DNA of 64,000 nt from Clostridia bacterium (GCA_017437005.1 JAFSBZ010000016.1:1-64000); one strand, 5' to 3'; numbered from the stretch's first letter, positions 43,155-52,212 are shown. Notes: a model not told the origin generated them from the letters alone. A program made the numbers and translations.

Positions 43155-44525
43155 TTATAATTCTTTTGCTAAAACTTTGTATCCTTGCCACTTGCCTGAC
43201 AAAAAGTATATAACACCGGGAATTGCAAATCCGTAGGGCGCAAGTCCATAGCCCAATACAAATCCGTAAAATCCCCAATCTAAATATACACCAAACAACC
43301 AACTAAGACCTATTCTCAGTATTACACCGTCTAAAAGCGCCAACACCATACTAAGCTTTGAATTACCTATGCCCTGTATTAGCGCACCGGTTCCCCTCAT
43401 CAAAGCTAATGCCGGGAACATCCACAAAATTGCTCTTATAAAGGTTATCGACATTTCGTGAACGGCAGTGTCAGAAGAAAACAGCATAAACATCTGCTTG
43501 CCAAAAAATATGTACAATGCCATAAACACAACTGTCCACACCACAGAAAAGATCCACGCAGTGTATACAACACGCTTTGCGCGGTCTTGCCTTTCGGCAC
43601 CGATATTTTGACTTATCATCGGCATTGCCGCGTGATGTATGCCTTGTGAGATTTTGTTTATAATATCGTCTATTTTTACACCCGCGCTAAATGTAGCAGA
43701 TGCCACAACACCAACATCGTTTATCATTGAATTTACGAATAGCATAGATATGTTTATACAGCCCGACTGTATTGCCATTGGTGTACCGATTGAGGCAATC
43801 ATTTTTGCATATTGTGGGGTTATTTTAAAGCTTTGTTTCTGGAAATCAAAGCCAAATTCCGTTTTATGCTTTACAAGATAATAAATTGAGAATACAAACG
43901 ATACTGCCTGTCCTATAATGGTAGCATAGGCGGCGCCTGCAACACCCCATTTAAAAAGCCCCGTAAACAACAGGTCAAGCACAAGATTTGTTACCGATGC
44001 TATAGCTATAAACAAAAACGGTCTTTTTGAGTCTCCCATACCGCGAAGAACCGCCGACACCATATTATAGCCCGCAGTAAACATTAACCCTGCCGCGCAG
44101 ATTACCATATACTCCATCGCCATACCGTAAGATTCGGTTGGTATGTTCATAACGTCTAATATAATATTTTTACAAAAAAGAATTACAACCGACAATACTG
44201 CCGCTAAAATGAGAATTAGGCTAAACAGCGTGCCCATAATGTTGTTCATTTCTTTGCGTTTGTTGGCACCCAAGGCTTGTGCCAAAAGCACCTGCCCTGC
44301 GTTTGAAAAACCAAGACAAACCATTGTAGCAAAATTTACTATCTGGCTGCTTTGCCCCACGGCCGATATGCCCGCAGTGCCCACAAATTTACCAACAATA
44401 ATCATATCTATTGTACTGTAAAGCACCTGCATTGCATTTGAAAGCATAAACGGCAGCATAAAAAAGAACATTTGCCGTGCTATTGGACCTGTGGTAAAGT
44501 CCTTTGATATTGTCCCCTTAGACAC
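43155..44525 (-). CDS. MATE family efflux transporter
   Basis: A 456-residue protein with 12 hydrophobic helices in two halves. PIARQMFFFMLPFMLSNAMQVLYSTIDMIIVGKFVG is the standard first block, and ALRGTGALIQGIGNSKLS-like helices occur in the second half (starting ALALMRGTGA). It should export cationic or amphipathic compounds using Na+ or H+. It is sandwiched between an acetyltransferase (2-base gap) and GH130; whether it serves the glycan pathway is not known. Confidence 0.92.
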   Translation of the reverse strand: MSKGTISKDFTTGPIARQMFFFMLPFMLSNAMQVLYSTIDMIIVGKFVGTAGISAVGQSSQIVNFATMVCLGFSNAGQVLLAQALGANKRKEMNNIMGTLFSLILILAAVLSVVILFCKNIILDVMNIPTESYGMAMEYMVICAAGLMFTAGYNMVSAVLRGMGDSKRPFLFIAIASVTNLVLDLLFTGLFKWGVAGAAYATIIGQAVSFVFSIYYLVKHKTEFGFDFQKQSFKITPQYAKMIASIGTPMAIQSGCINISMLFVNSMINDVGVVASATFSAGVKIDDIINKISQGIHHAAMPMISQNIGAERQDRAKRVVYTAWIFSVVWTVVFMALYIFFGKQMFMLFSSDTAVHEMSITFIRAILWMFPALALMRGTGALIQGIGNSKLSMVLALLDGVILRIGLSWLFGVYLDWGFYGFVLGYGLAPYGFAIPGVIYFLSGKWQGYKVLAKEL

Positions 44526-44527
44526 CT

Positions 44528-45100
44528 TTATTTCATCTCTTCTTCTGTTAATTCTCTATAAACCTTACACGGATTACCAAAAGCCATAACACCGCTTGGT
44601 ATGTCTTTTGTTACCACGCTACCTGCTCCGATTATAACGTTATCACCTATTGTAACGCCCGGCAACACCGTAACATTGCCGCCTATCCAAACATTGTTGC
44701 CAACCGTAATGGGATATGCATATTCAAGCCCCTTGTTGCGCTCGGTAACACTTACGGGATGGCCCGCCGTATAAAAGCTACAGTTGGGTGCTATGAAAAC
44801 ATTATCTCCAAAACGCACCTTTGCGCCGTCGAGTATCACACAGTTATGGTTGGCAAAAAAGTTTTCACCCACCTCTACGTTATAACCGTAATCGCACAAA
44901 AAAGGTGATAAAATTATTGTGTTTTTTCCGTGAGAGCCTAAAATTTCATCAAGCAGTTTTGCTCTTTTGTCGGAATCGGCAAGTAAAAGCTGATTATACT
45001 TGTGACATTTATCCTTACACGATACCAATTCAAGACCTAACTCTTTATCGTAATTAGGGTTATAAATTTGTCCTGCGTCGCGCTTTTGCTTTTCGGTCAT
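44528..45100 (-). CDS. Sugar O-acetyltransferase (maltose/galactoside acetyltransferase type)
   Basis: About 190 residues from ATG 45100 (MTEKQKRDAGQIYNPNYD); a GTG at 45112 is also possible. The N-terminal helices (Mac domain) are followed by a left-handed beta-helix of hexapeptide repeats with NHNCVILDGAKVRFGDNVFIAPNC, catalytic His in FYTAGHP, and VWIGGNVTVLPGVTIGDNVIIGAGSVV. It acetylates sugars from acetyl-CoA, often for export of unusable sugars, which would suit the adjacent MATE transporter. Confidence 0.92.
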   Translation of the reverse strand: MTEKQKRDAGQIYNPNYDKELGLELVSCKDKCHKYNQLLLADSDKRAKLLDEILGSHGKNTIILSPFLCDYGYNVEVGENFFANHNCVILDGAKVRFGDNVFIAPNCSFYTAGHPVSVTERNKGLEYAYPITVGNNVWIGGNVTVLPGVTIGDNVIIGAGSVVTKDIPSGVMAFGNPCKVYRELTEEEMK

Positions 45101-45130
45101 ATTATCACCCACAAAAAATTGCTTTAGTCC

Positions 45131-45158
45131 ATTTTAACACATTTTATCAATATTGCAA
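45131..45158 (-). promoter_or_regulatory. Possible promoter for acetyltransferase-MATE-GH130
   Basis: Minus strand TTGCAA (45153-45158), 16-base spacer, TAAAAT (45131-45136), about 31 bases before ATG 45100. Confidence 0.45.
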
Positions 45159-45159
45159 C

Positions 45160-45190
45160 AAAAAATCCGCCGAAAAACGACGGATTTTTT
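45160..45190 (-). terminator. Terminator after the 42-residue ORF
   Basis: AAAAATCCG(C)CG / CG(A)CGGATTTTT just after the stop at 45193; A and T tracts on both sides. Confidence 0.75.
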
Positions 45191-45192
45191 AA

Positions 45193-45321
45193 TTAGTTAT
45201 CACTTGTTTCATCGGTGTTAACGTATGTTTCCTCACACGCTCTTTGTGTATCAACCAACAAATTTATTGCTTTTTCGACACCGTCAAGCAATGTTAAATA
45301 CATCTGCTTGTAATCAGGCAT
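45193..45321 (-). CDS. 42-residue protein of unknown function
   Basis: ATG 45321 is preceded by AAGGAGGGT at an ideal distance, so translation is very likely. The product begins MPDYKQMYLTLLDGVEKAI, continues with a helical stretch, and ends ETYVNTDETSDN; it is acidic, has one Cys and no membrane segment. Similar short D-Y-K-x-M-Y-L-x-L proteins are, from memory, frequent in Clostridia and unstudied. It lies about 50 bases downstream of the terminator of the structured RNA at 45370-45566 and is followed by its own terminator. Confidence 0.75.
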   Translation of the reverse strand: MPDYKQMYLTLLDGVEKAINLLVDTQRACEETYVNTDETSDN

Positions 45322-45368
45322 AACGCTACCCTCCTTATATAACAATGTTGTTTTGTTATAACGGCCGA

Positions 45369-45402
45369 AAAACAAAAAGTGCGCCCACCGAAGCAGACGC
45401 AC
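45369..45402 (-). terminator. UUCG-capped terminator of the ncRNA
   Basis: The minus-strand GTGCGTCTGC / GTGGGCGCAC stem (10 pairs counting G-U) is closed by a TTCG tetraloop and followed by TTTTTGTTTTT. Confidence 0.85.
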
Positions 45403-45566
45403 AAAAAACGCAAACTCCGATAGTCGCCAAACTAGTTCAATACAAAAAATGCTCTCACACTCTCATACTGACGGATTTTGCATTTTTATCGATGCATAGT
45501 ATGAGAGCATAATTGGGTACAATTCGCCCTACGCAAGTGTATTCATTTTTTGTAAACTAATTTGGC
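45370..45566 (-). ncRNA. Structured non-coding RNA, about 197 nt (6S-like candidate)
   Basis: A self-contained transcription unit on the minus strand. A TTGACG-17-TAATAT promoter (45573-45601) places the start within a base or two of 45566. The RNA begins with GCCAAATTAGTTTACAAAAAATG (45566-45544, with two short mismatched or bulged spots), which pairs with 45426-45451. Inside, CTCTCATACT (45507-45498) pairs with AGTATGAGAG (45469-45460), leaving an asymmetric internal region with a small GGG...CCC hairpin. A UUCG-capped terminator ends it. End-to-end closing stem, large internal bubble and about 190-200 nt length resemble 6S RNA (RNA polymerase-binding ssrS). No open reading frame of note is inside. 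The 6S label is inference; other Clostridial structured RNAs are possible. Confidence 0.6.
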
Positions 45567-45572
45567 ACTATC

Positions 45573-45601
45573 ATATTATCATAAATAAATTTTACCGTCA
45601 A
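45573..45601 (-). promoter_or_regulatory. Promoter of the ncRNA
   Basis: Minus strand TTGACG (45596-45601), 17-base spacer, TAATAT (45573-45578). The predicted +1 coincides with the first base of the closing stem. Confidence 0.75.
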
Positions 45602-45631
45602 GACTTTCGACAAAAGTTATCAAAACATTAC

Positions 45632-45663
45632 AAAAAGCCGTAGCTTAAAAACTGCGGCTTTTT
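45632..45663 (-). terminator. Terminator of the GH3-GH2-GPH operon
   Basis: AAAAAGCCGTAG / CTGCGGCTTTTT with an 8-base loop, directly after the transporter stop at 45668. Confidence 0.85.
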
Positions 45664-45667
45664 AGGT

Positions 45668-47203
45668 TCAAATATTTACGGTTTGGTCAGTTATTGTTGC
45701 CATTGCTTCTTCAAGGCTCATACCGTTGGCAATTGCCTGTTTTCTTGCGGCGTTTACCTTCTGAATGGTTTTTACTCGTTTACCGTCAAGCTCGTAGCCC
45801 TTCATAGCGAGAAGAGTGAGCAACCACGCCACCATTGGTACTATACAAAACAGAGCTATTACCACCCAGTTCATACCGTCAACATAAGCGGTTTCCTTTG
45901 TGGGTAAATCGCGAACATTTATAAACAGCAACGCCAGACTTACAACAGTAGCCGAAAGTGATGAAACAAGTTTATCCACAAGACTAAAGAGCGTACCCAT
46001 AATACCCGGTATAAACTTACCCGAACGATAGGTTTCATAGTCTGCGCAGTCAGCAACCATAGGAATCGGCATATCGGCAGTCGAGTAATATGCACCGTAG
46101 CCCACGCCAAAGAACAGTATAAACAAAATTGTGTAAAGGTTTATCGACAGTTTACCATCAGCCATAAGTGTTAAGTTGAATGCGGGGTTGCCCTGTTTCC
46201 ACATAAGTAAGAGAGCAAGTACGCCAATATAGCAGATAAGCGCTACCGCAACATAGGTCATAAGAGAACGTTTTTGACCATGTTTTTGTGAGGTACGAAC
46301 AGTAAGTAGGAAGAACGGTGCCGAGAACACATAACCCAATACCATCATAGGCAAATATAAACCGTCATAGTTGCCCATAAGACAAGAATACAGCATTATA
46401 AGCACGGTTACATTTGTCGCAATTGCAAGTGCCAACTTGCATCCACCACCTGCTACCATAAGGCGCTGAAGCGGTTTGTTTGCTTTAATAATTGAAATAT
46501 ATTCAGAAACTTTAACCCTTTCTTGTTTGCCACCAAGTCCAAAATATTTTTCGTTATCCTTTTCCCATATGCCGACAATTGCAAGAACGGTAAGTAAAAT
46601 CGATACAACTACACCGATGGGTGTCATTATACGGAACCAGCTTGTATTATAATCACCCGCAAAGCCGTCGCCCGCAAGAATAGGGCCTACAAACTGCATA
46701 ACGCCCATACCAACAAGAGAGCCTATAGTATTAAAAACAGTAAACAGCGGTCTTTGCTTGGGGTCGTTAGTAAGCACAGGCTGTGCCGAACGGGTAACAG
46801 ATGTCTGGAAGGTATATCCCAAAACCCATATTGCATAAAGCGCGATAAACACGGTATAACGCAACCACATTACATCCTTTGGAATTATAGGTGTAACCAT
46901 ATAAAGCAGTATTACCGATACCGCCATTGTAACGTTACCAATAACCATAAACGGTCTAAATTTACCAAACTTGCCGTTGGTCTTGTCCATAAGCGCACCG
47001 ATTATGGGGTCAGTAATAGCATCGAACACGCGCATACCCGTTACCATAAAGGATGCAAACACCATCGCAAGACCTAAAACCTTGTTACCAAAGGTTGCAA
47101 TGTAGCTTAAAATAAGCACAAAATATACATTTGTTGCGCCATTGTTCATAGGAAACAGCGCAAGCTGATAAAATTTTGCGCGATTAGTACCTTTTTCACT
47201 CAT
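45668..47203 (-). CDS. GPH-family (MelB-like) sugar:cation symporter
   Basis: A 511-residue MFS-fold transporter with 12 helices. RVFDAITDPIIGALMDKTNGKFGKFRPFMVIG is the glycoside-pentoside-hexuronide family signature, with the cation-site Asp residues in helix 2, and PMVADCADYETYRSGKFIPGIMGTLFSLVDKL is the matching helix 10-11 segment. It imports oligosaccharides with Na+ or H+. It follows the GH2 gene by 15 bases and a terminator follows it, so it closes the GH3-GH2-transporter operon. Confidence 0.92.
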   Translation of the reverse strand: MSEKGTNRAKFYQLALFPMNNGATNVYFVLILSYIATFGNKVLGLAMVFASFMVTGMRVFDAITDPIIGALMDKTNGKFGKFRPFMVIGNVTMAVSVILLYMVTPIIPKDVMWLRYTVFIALYAIWVLGYTFQTSVTRSAQPVLTNDPKQRPLFTVFNTIGSLVGMGVMQFVGPILAGDGFAGDYNTSWFRIMTPIGVVVSILLTVLAIVGIWEKDNEKYFGLGGKQERVKVSEYISIIKANKPLQRLMVAGGGCKLALAIATNVTVLIMLYSCLMGNYDGLYLPMMVLGYVFSAPFFLLTVRTSQKHGQKRSLMTYVAVALICYIGVLALLLMWKQGNPAFNLTLMADGKLSINLYTILFILFFGVGYGAYYSTADMPIPMVADCADYETYRSGKFIPGIMGTLFSLVDKLVSSLSATVVSLALLFINVRDLPTKETAYVDGMNWVVIALFCIVPMVAWLLTLLAMKGYELDGKRVKTIQKVNAARKQAIANGMSLEEAMATITDQTVNI

Positions 47204-47218
47204 TTTTATTACCTCGTA

Positions 47219-49138
47219 TTATACCCAATTTTCGCCCTTGCCGCCATCTTTTTTTAGCTTATAACTTAAATTCGGCTTATGAACTTTACGAATGAAAGCT
47301 GTATCCTCGCAATCGCCTGATACGGCTTTTAATTCAACGTCTTTAAGACAAGTGACCTTGAACTTAAACACCTTGTTGCCTTTTTTTGTAGCGACCTTTT
47401 CGCCGTTTGCATAAAGCGTTACCTCGTCGCAGTTTGAATATACCTTAATAGTGTGAACGGTTTCTATTCTGTCAACATATCGGCTACCGCAAATATGCAC
47501 AAATTTTTCATTAGACCAATAGGCTTTATAAAGATAAAAGCTATCCTTCTTTATCTCGCGGTCAAAGGTTACAAGACCCTTGTGATTCATTCCCGGCTCA
47601 CCGCCCTGATTACGCGCATCGGCGGCAAAGTCAAACATATTCCACAAATGTGTCGCCCACATAAACGGACGCTTTTCAAAAAAGCGCAGCATATATTCGT
47701 GATAAACACATTGGTATTCTTCGGTTTGGTCGCCACGGTATGGGTGGCTTGAGTGCAAATTTGTCATAGCCTCACAACCGTATTCCGAATAACCGAGCGC
47801 TCGGTTGGGATAAACCAAATGGAAAAAGTCCACCCATAAATCATTAAGCCACAAAAACGGCGTGTACCAACCAAGATACAAATTCCAGCTAACTATATCA
47901 GAAATATGTGCCACGGGATTAAAGGGCCCGCACACCGCATAACACGCAAGTGTTGTAGGTCTACTTGGGTCCATCTCGTGTACCAATTCGTTAAGCACTC
48001 GGTGGTTATCGAGCATATCCTTTTTATTCTTTGTAGAAATGGTAATCTCGTTACTAAGTCCCCAAAAACAAATTGATGCGTGATTGTAATTTTGAACAAT
48101 AAGCTCCTTCATTTGTGAAATTGTGTTTTCGCGGCCGTTTACCATATGCTCTGAAATGTAGGGTATTTCCGCCCACACAACAAAACCATATTTATCGCAC
48201 AGGTCATAAAAATACTGATCGTGCTGATAGTGTGCCAAGCGAATAGTGTTGGCGCCTATTTCACGTATCATTTCAATATCTTGCTCGTGATGTTCGGGTT
48301 TTAACGCGTTGCCCAATCCCTTACGGTCCTGATGACGACAAACGCCACGAAGCGCATAGGGTTTTCCGTTTAAGAAAAAGCCTTTTTGCGAGTCTACATA
48401 AAAGCTTCTGACACCAAAGGTAGTTGAAACCTTGTCAACAACCACATTATCAACCAAAAGCTCTGCAATACAGGTGTAAAGATATGGATCTTCTATGCCC
48501 TGCCACAAATGAGCATCAAATATAGTTAAATGTGTATCGGTGCCTTCGCCTGATGCAATCTCTACACCCAAATCATCAAGAATTTTTATATTAACGGTAG
48601 CGTTTTCGGTGTTACTCCAGGTGCGAACCCAAACATCAGCATTTGCATCGTTAGGAGTGGCGCTTACAGCCAACCCGCTGCCGCTAAAATAATCCATATC
48701 AAAGTGCTGTTTATTAAGCACAACAAGTTTTACGTCTCGATAGATGCCGCCGTAAAAAGTAAAGTCGGCTTTTTGCGGATAAACGCGGTCATTTACCGAA
48801 TTGTCAACCTCAACCTTAAGGTGATTTTGCGCCTTTAAGTAATCGGTTATATCGCATCTGAAGGTAGAATATCCTCCGTCGTGCTCCATAATAATATTAT
48901 CGTTTAAAATCACCTTTGCCGAGGCATTTACACCCGCAAATTCCAAATACACACACGAGTTATCTGTATGTTCGGGAGCCGAAAACTCCTTTTCATAAAT
49001 ACAGGTGCCGCGACGGTAGTCGTTACCGCCGTCTTGCCCATCAATATTATTCCACGTATGTGGGATATTCACAGTGCTTTTTTCGCCGTCAAAATATGTG
49101 AAGACCCAATTTTCATTTAACAGGTGTATTTTTCTCAT
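47219..49138 (-). CDS. GH2 family beta-galactosidase/beta-glycosidase
   Basis: A 639-residue GH2 enzyme: N-terminal sugar-binding jelly roll (NENWVFTYFDGEKSTVNIPHTWN), Ig-like domain, then TIM barrel. RGVCRHQDRKGLG and GANTIRLAHYQHDQYFYDLCDKYGFVVWAEIP are the barrel signatures, the acid/base Glu is in CFWGLSNEIT (about residue 360), and the nucleophile Glu in LGYSEYGCEA. No signal peptide, so it is intracellular. Beta-galactosidase is most likely, but GH2 includes mannosidases and glucuronidases. Confidence 0.9.
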   Translation of the reverse strand: MRKIHLLNENWVFTYFDGEKSTVNIPHTWNNIDGQDGGNDYRRGTCIYEKEFSAPEHTDNSCVYLEFAGVNASAKVILNDNIIMEHDGGYSTFRCDITDYLKAQNHLKVEVDNSVNDRVYPQKADFTFYGGIYRDVKLVVLNKQHFDMDYFSGSGLAVSATPNDANADVWVRTWSNTENATVNIKILDDLGVEIASGEGTDTHLTIFDAHLWQGIEDPYLYTCIAELLVDNVVVDKVSTTFGVRSFYVDSQKGFFLNGKPYALRGVCRHQDRKGLGNALKPEHHEQDIEMIREIGANTIRLAHYQHDQYFYDLCDKYGFVVWAEIPYISEHMVNGRENTISQMKELIVQNYNHASICFWGLSNEITISTKNKKDMLDNHRVLNELVHEMDPSRPTTLACYAVCGPFNPVAHISDIVSWNLYLGWYTPFLWLNDLWVDFFHLVYPNRALGYSEYGCEAMTNLHSSHPYRGDQTEEYQCVYHEYMLRFFEKRPFMWATHLWNMFDFAADARNQGGEPGMNHKGLVTFDREIKKDSFYLYKAYWSNEKFVHICGSRYVDRIETVHTIKVYSNCDEVTLYANGEKVATKKGNKVFKFKVTCLKDVELKAVSGDCEDTAFIRKVHKPNLSYKLKKDGGKGENWV

Positions 49139-49167
49139 AAACGTCTTATCCTTTAAAACTATGTTTA

Positions 49168-49191
49168 GGAAGCGCCCTTACGGACGCCTCC
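49168..49191 (-). promoter_or_regulatory. Intercistronic hairpin between GH3 and GH2
   Basis: GGAGGCGTCC / GGGCGCTTCC (10 pairs with G-U, 4-base loop) without a T run, so it is not a terminator. It may stabilise or process the operon transcript. Confidence 0.5.
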
Positions 49192-49206
49192 TGCTTTAAT
49201 TAAATA

Positions 49207-52200
49207 TTAGGCTTTTGCTTTTTTATCCTTTTTGGCCTGCTTATAGCTTGCATATTCTTCGGTTTTTTGTAATTTTTTACTTCCAAAAATCCAAAGCACA
49301 ACAAATCCCACCAAAGCAACAGCAATAACAATTGTTACAGTTTTTATTGTTACTAAAATTTGTGGTGTAATAGCCTTAACCACAGTATCCTTGCCTACGC
49401 CGTTCATACCTGATGAATTAGCCATAGCGTAAAGGTTGTGGTGGCAAGCCTCCTTCATAGCAGTAACTATAACAGGATCATTTTCGTAATTAGGCAATTG
49501 ATTTACTATAAATGGAAGCATTGCATCAAATGTAGTAACACCGCCTGCCATCAACGCATCTACGCCATTGCAGTAATTAACGAGCACGTTGTCGGTAATT
49601 GACATACCTTTATTACCCCATTCATTACGCATAATACCTGTCATAAGGTTTTTGTAGCTACCTGACCATCTTGTGCCCCAACGGGTGTATGCGGTCATAA
49701 CGCCGTTTGCGTTACATTCTTCAAGAGGCTTTTGGAACGCCTTGAGGTAAATTTCACGCGCAGCCTGTTCACCTACCCAAGCCGCTTGACCTAAACGATC
49801 TTGCTCGCAGTCGTTAAGAGCAAAGTGCTTTATAACAACGTCTACGCCCTTTTCCTGAATAGCCTTAATCTCGGCGCCGCCGATTTCTCCTGCTAAGAAG
49901 CCATCTTCTGAATAGTATTCAAAGTTTCTGCCGCCGTATGGGGTACGGTGGGTATTACTACCGGGACCATACAAGCATACAACGTCGGCTGCCAAACAGT
50001 TGTTACCAATAATGTTACCAACCTCGGCCATAAGCTCTACGTTAAAGGTTGCCGCCATTACGTCTTCAGAAGTAAATGCGGTAGGATCGATATCTCCAAG
50101 ACCTGCGCCAAATATAGCTGCGGTAAGGCCCTGAGGACCGTTCTCGTCACGAGCGCCCGGAGCATTTACAGATTCAGCAGGCATTCTCCAGTGGAATGAG
50201 TCACCTATCATTGATACCATTTCATCAAATGTGAGCTGATCTAACAATTTATCCCAATCAGGATCGTCATAATCTTTACCTATCATATCATATAGGGTAA
50301 GTCCGTTATCAGCACCAAGAGTGGGCATAGCCACCTTGTCATAATTTTTTTCATCATACTGAACATCTTGAAGCTCTGCTATCATCTGCTTGGTAAGAGC
50401 AATTTTGTAAATCTCTTTAGAAGGCCATGTTGCCTGCCAATCAGAACGTGAAAGATAGGTTATCTTGTCGTTATTGCCTTCATAAAGATTGAGATCAGCA
50501 CTTGACAACTGATTGGTAATCTCGGTGCCGTTAAGAGATGTTGAGTATGTTTCGGCATCAAATGCTTCCTGAGTCCACTTGTAAGCAAGCGCTGTGTTAC
50601 CGTCGGCATCCATTTTACCGTTTGTGCTTTCAACTGTATAGCCCTTAGCGGCAAGCACATTGTTAACAGCATTATGAGCATCTGTAGCGGCAGTAAGATA
50701 ATAATCGCCTGCATCTAAAATATATGTTTTTGCGCCATATGTATCATAAGAAGCCAAATCGCGCTTATCTACATAAACAGTAACTATTTCACTATGACCG
50801 GGTTCAAGCACCTTGGTTTTTGTAAATCCACAAAGCGCAACCGATGGTTTTTCAACAAGATTTTCCTTGTCATACTCAGTATATGGAGATTGTGAATAAA
50901 TCTGTACGGTTTCTTTACCTGCTACATCACCAATGTTGGTAACGTTTACACTTACTTCAAACTGATCGGTTTCAGCATTGTATTTTACATCCATATTAGA
51001 ATAGTCGAATTTTGTATAGCTAAGACCGTATCCAAATGGGAATGCAACCTTATCGCCGTACTTATATTCGCCTGCATTGCCTGTACCCATAACATAGTCT
51101 TCGTAATGGGTTTCATAATATTTATAACCTACGTAAATACCCTCTTGATAAATCATATAGGTGCTGGCATTTTGGGGAATATTTACGCCATCAAAGCCTT
51201 CATATGTGGTAGGAACAAAATTTTGCATTGCGGGTGAAGAATAGTTGTCGTAGCAGTATGTATCTACAAGACTACCCGATGGGTTAATCTTACCTGCCAA
51301 TATATCGGTAACAGCATTTGTACCGCTGATACCTACGCCGCCAATCCAAAGGCAAGCGTCAATATCGTAGGCTTCATCCTTTAGAAAATCAACCTGCAAT
51401 GCGTTTGAAGTGTTGATAAGAACGATTACCTTTTTGATTTTACCGTCTTTTTTAAGGTCGGATGCATATTTAAGTAGCGCTTTTTCATTTTCATCAAGCG
51501 CAAGATAATTATACTCTTTAAACGCAAGGTCATAACCCTCGCCACCAACACGTGAGAAGGTAATAATTGCGGCATCGCCGTATTCGGTAATAGAATTTTT
51601 AACGTCATCGGTATAAACATTCATTGGCACTTCGGCAATAGAAGCCTGACCTGCAAGTACAGCGCTTTCGCCTGCTGATGCGCTACGGTCGTAAGCAGCG
51701 CCTGCGCCCGTTTTATAAAAATCCCAAAGGGTTGGGTTTACCTTAAGACCTGATTTTTCAAGCGCTGTTTTAAAATCATCTGCTTTAGAAGCGTCTACGT
51801 TACCCGAACCTGTACCACCGTAAACAAGATTTACAGAGCTTGAAGAAAGTGTGCTTACCTTATCGCCCTCGCTAAGTGGCAAAGCGTTGTCTTTGTTAAC
51901 AAGCAATGCGGCACCCTCGGCCTCTACCCGATAGCAAATTTCGTCGCCCTTTTTATACATTTCTTCATCGGAAGAAAAATCGCCTTCAAAATACTTGGCA
52001 TCTTTATCTTCGTTTTGAAGCTCCCAGAAGCTACCGCCCGCAAGAGCTACGATAGTGTTATCGAACATACCAAGCGCAACGTTTGCCGGAACTAAAATAA
52101 TTGTAAGCACCAAGCAAATAATAGCCAGTGTTTTCCAAAGCCCTAACGCCTTACGTTTTGCTTTTTTGTACGCTTTTTTTGTTTGTTTGAACAATGCTTT

Positions 52201-52212
52201 CTTTTCGTCCAT
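49207..52212 (-). CDS. Membrane-anchored GH3 beta-glucosidase with permuted domain order
   Basis: About 1001 residues from ATG 52212 (MDEKKALFKQTKKAYKKAK), preceded by AGAGGAA; the longer reading frame upstream has no site. A basic cytosolic stretch and a helix (about 26-48) anchor the N-terminus and another helix (about 955-980) precedes the basic C-terminus. The alpha/beta sandwich normally at the GH3 C-terminus comes first (AEGAALLVNKDNALPLSEGD), then a fibronectin-like domain (VNVTNIGDVAGKETVQIY), then the (beta/alpha)8 domain with NTHRTPYGGRNFEYYSEDG, VVIKHFALND and the nucleophile Asp in GMSITDNV. This inverted layout is known from Ruminococcus albus and Butyrivibrio beta-glucosidases. 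Catalytic parts lie between two membrane segments. Confidence 0.88.
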   Translation of the reverse strand: MDEKKALFKQTKKAYKKAKRKALGLWKTLAIICLVLTIILVPANVALGMFDNTIVALAGGSFWELQNEDKDAKYFEGDFSSDEEMYKKGDEICYRVEAEGAALLVNKDNALPLSEGDKVSTLSSSSVNLVYGGTGSGNVDASKADDFKTALEKSGLKVNPTLWDFYKTGAGAAYDRSASAGESAVLAGQASIAEVPMNVYTDDVKNSITEYGDAAIITFSRVGGEGYDLAFKEYNYLALDENEKALLKYASDLKKDGKIKKVIVLINTSNALQVDFLKDEAYDIDACLWIGGVGISGTNAVTDILAGKINPSGSLVDTYCYDNYSSPAMQNFVPTTYEGFDGVNIPQNASTYMIYQEGIYVGYKYYETHYEDYVMGTGNAGEYKYGDKVAFPFGYGLSYTKFDYSNMDVKYNAETDQFEVSVNVTNIGDVAGKETVQIYSQSPYTEYDKENLVEKPSVALCGFTKTKVLEPGHSEIVTVYVDKRDLASYDTYGAKTYILDAGDYYLTAATDAHNAVNNVLAAKGYTVESTNGKMDADGNTALAYKWTQEAFDAETYSTSLNGTEITNQLSSADLNLYEGNNDKITYLSRSDWQATWPSKEIYKIALTKQMIAELQDVQYDEKNYDKVAMPTLGADNGLTLYDMIGKDYDDPDWDKLLDQLTFDEMVSMIGDSFHWRMPAESVNAPGARDENGPQGLTAAIFGAGLGDIDPTAFTSEDVMAATFNVELMAEVGNIIGNNCLAADVVCLYGPGSNTHRTPYGGRNFEYYSEDGFLAGEIGGAEIKAIQEKGVDVVIKHFALNDCEQDRLGQAAWVGEQAAREIYLKAFQKPLEECNANGVMTAYTRWGTRWSGSYKNLMTGIMRNEWGNKGMSITDNVLVNYCNGVDALMAGGVTTFDAMLPFIVNQLPNYENDPVIVTAMKEACHHNLYAMANSSGMNGVGKDTVVKAITPQILVTIKTVTIVIAVALVGFVVLWIFGSKKLQKTEEYASYKQAKKDKKAKA

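Noticed and set aside
45370-45566. tRNA, SRP RNA, RNase P or tmRNA
   Set aside because: No cloverleaf, no GGAAG/AGCA SRP tetraloop region, no tag reading frame, and far too short for RNase P RNA or tmRNA.
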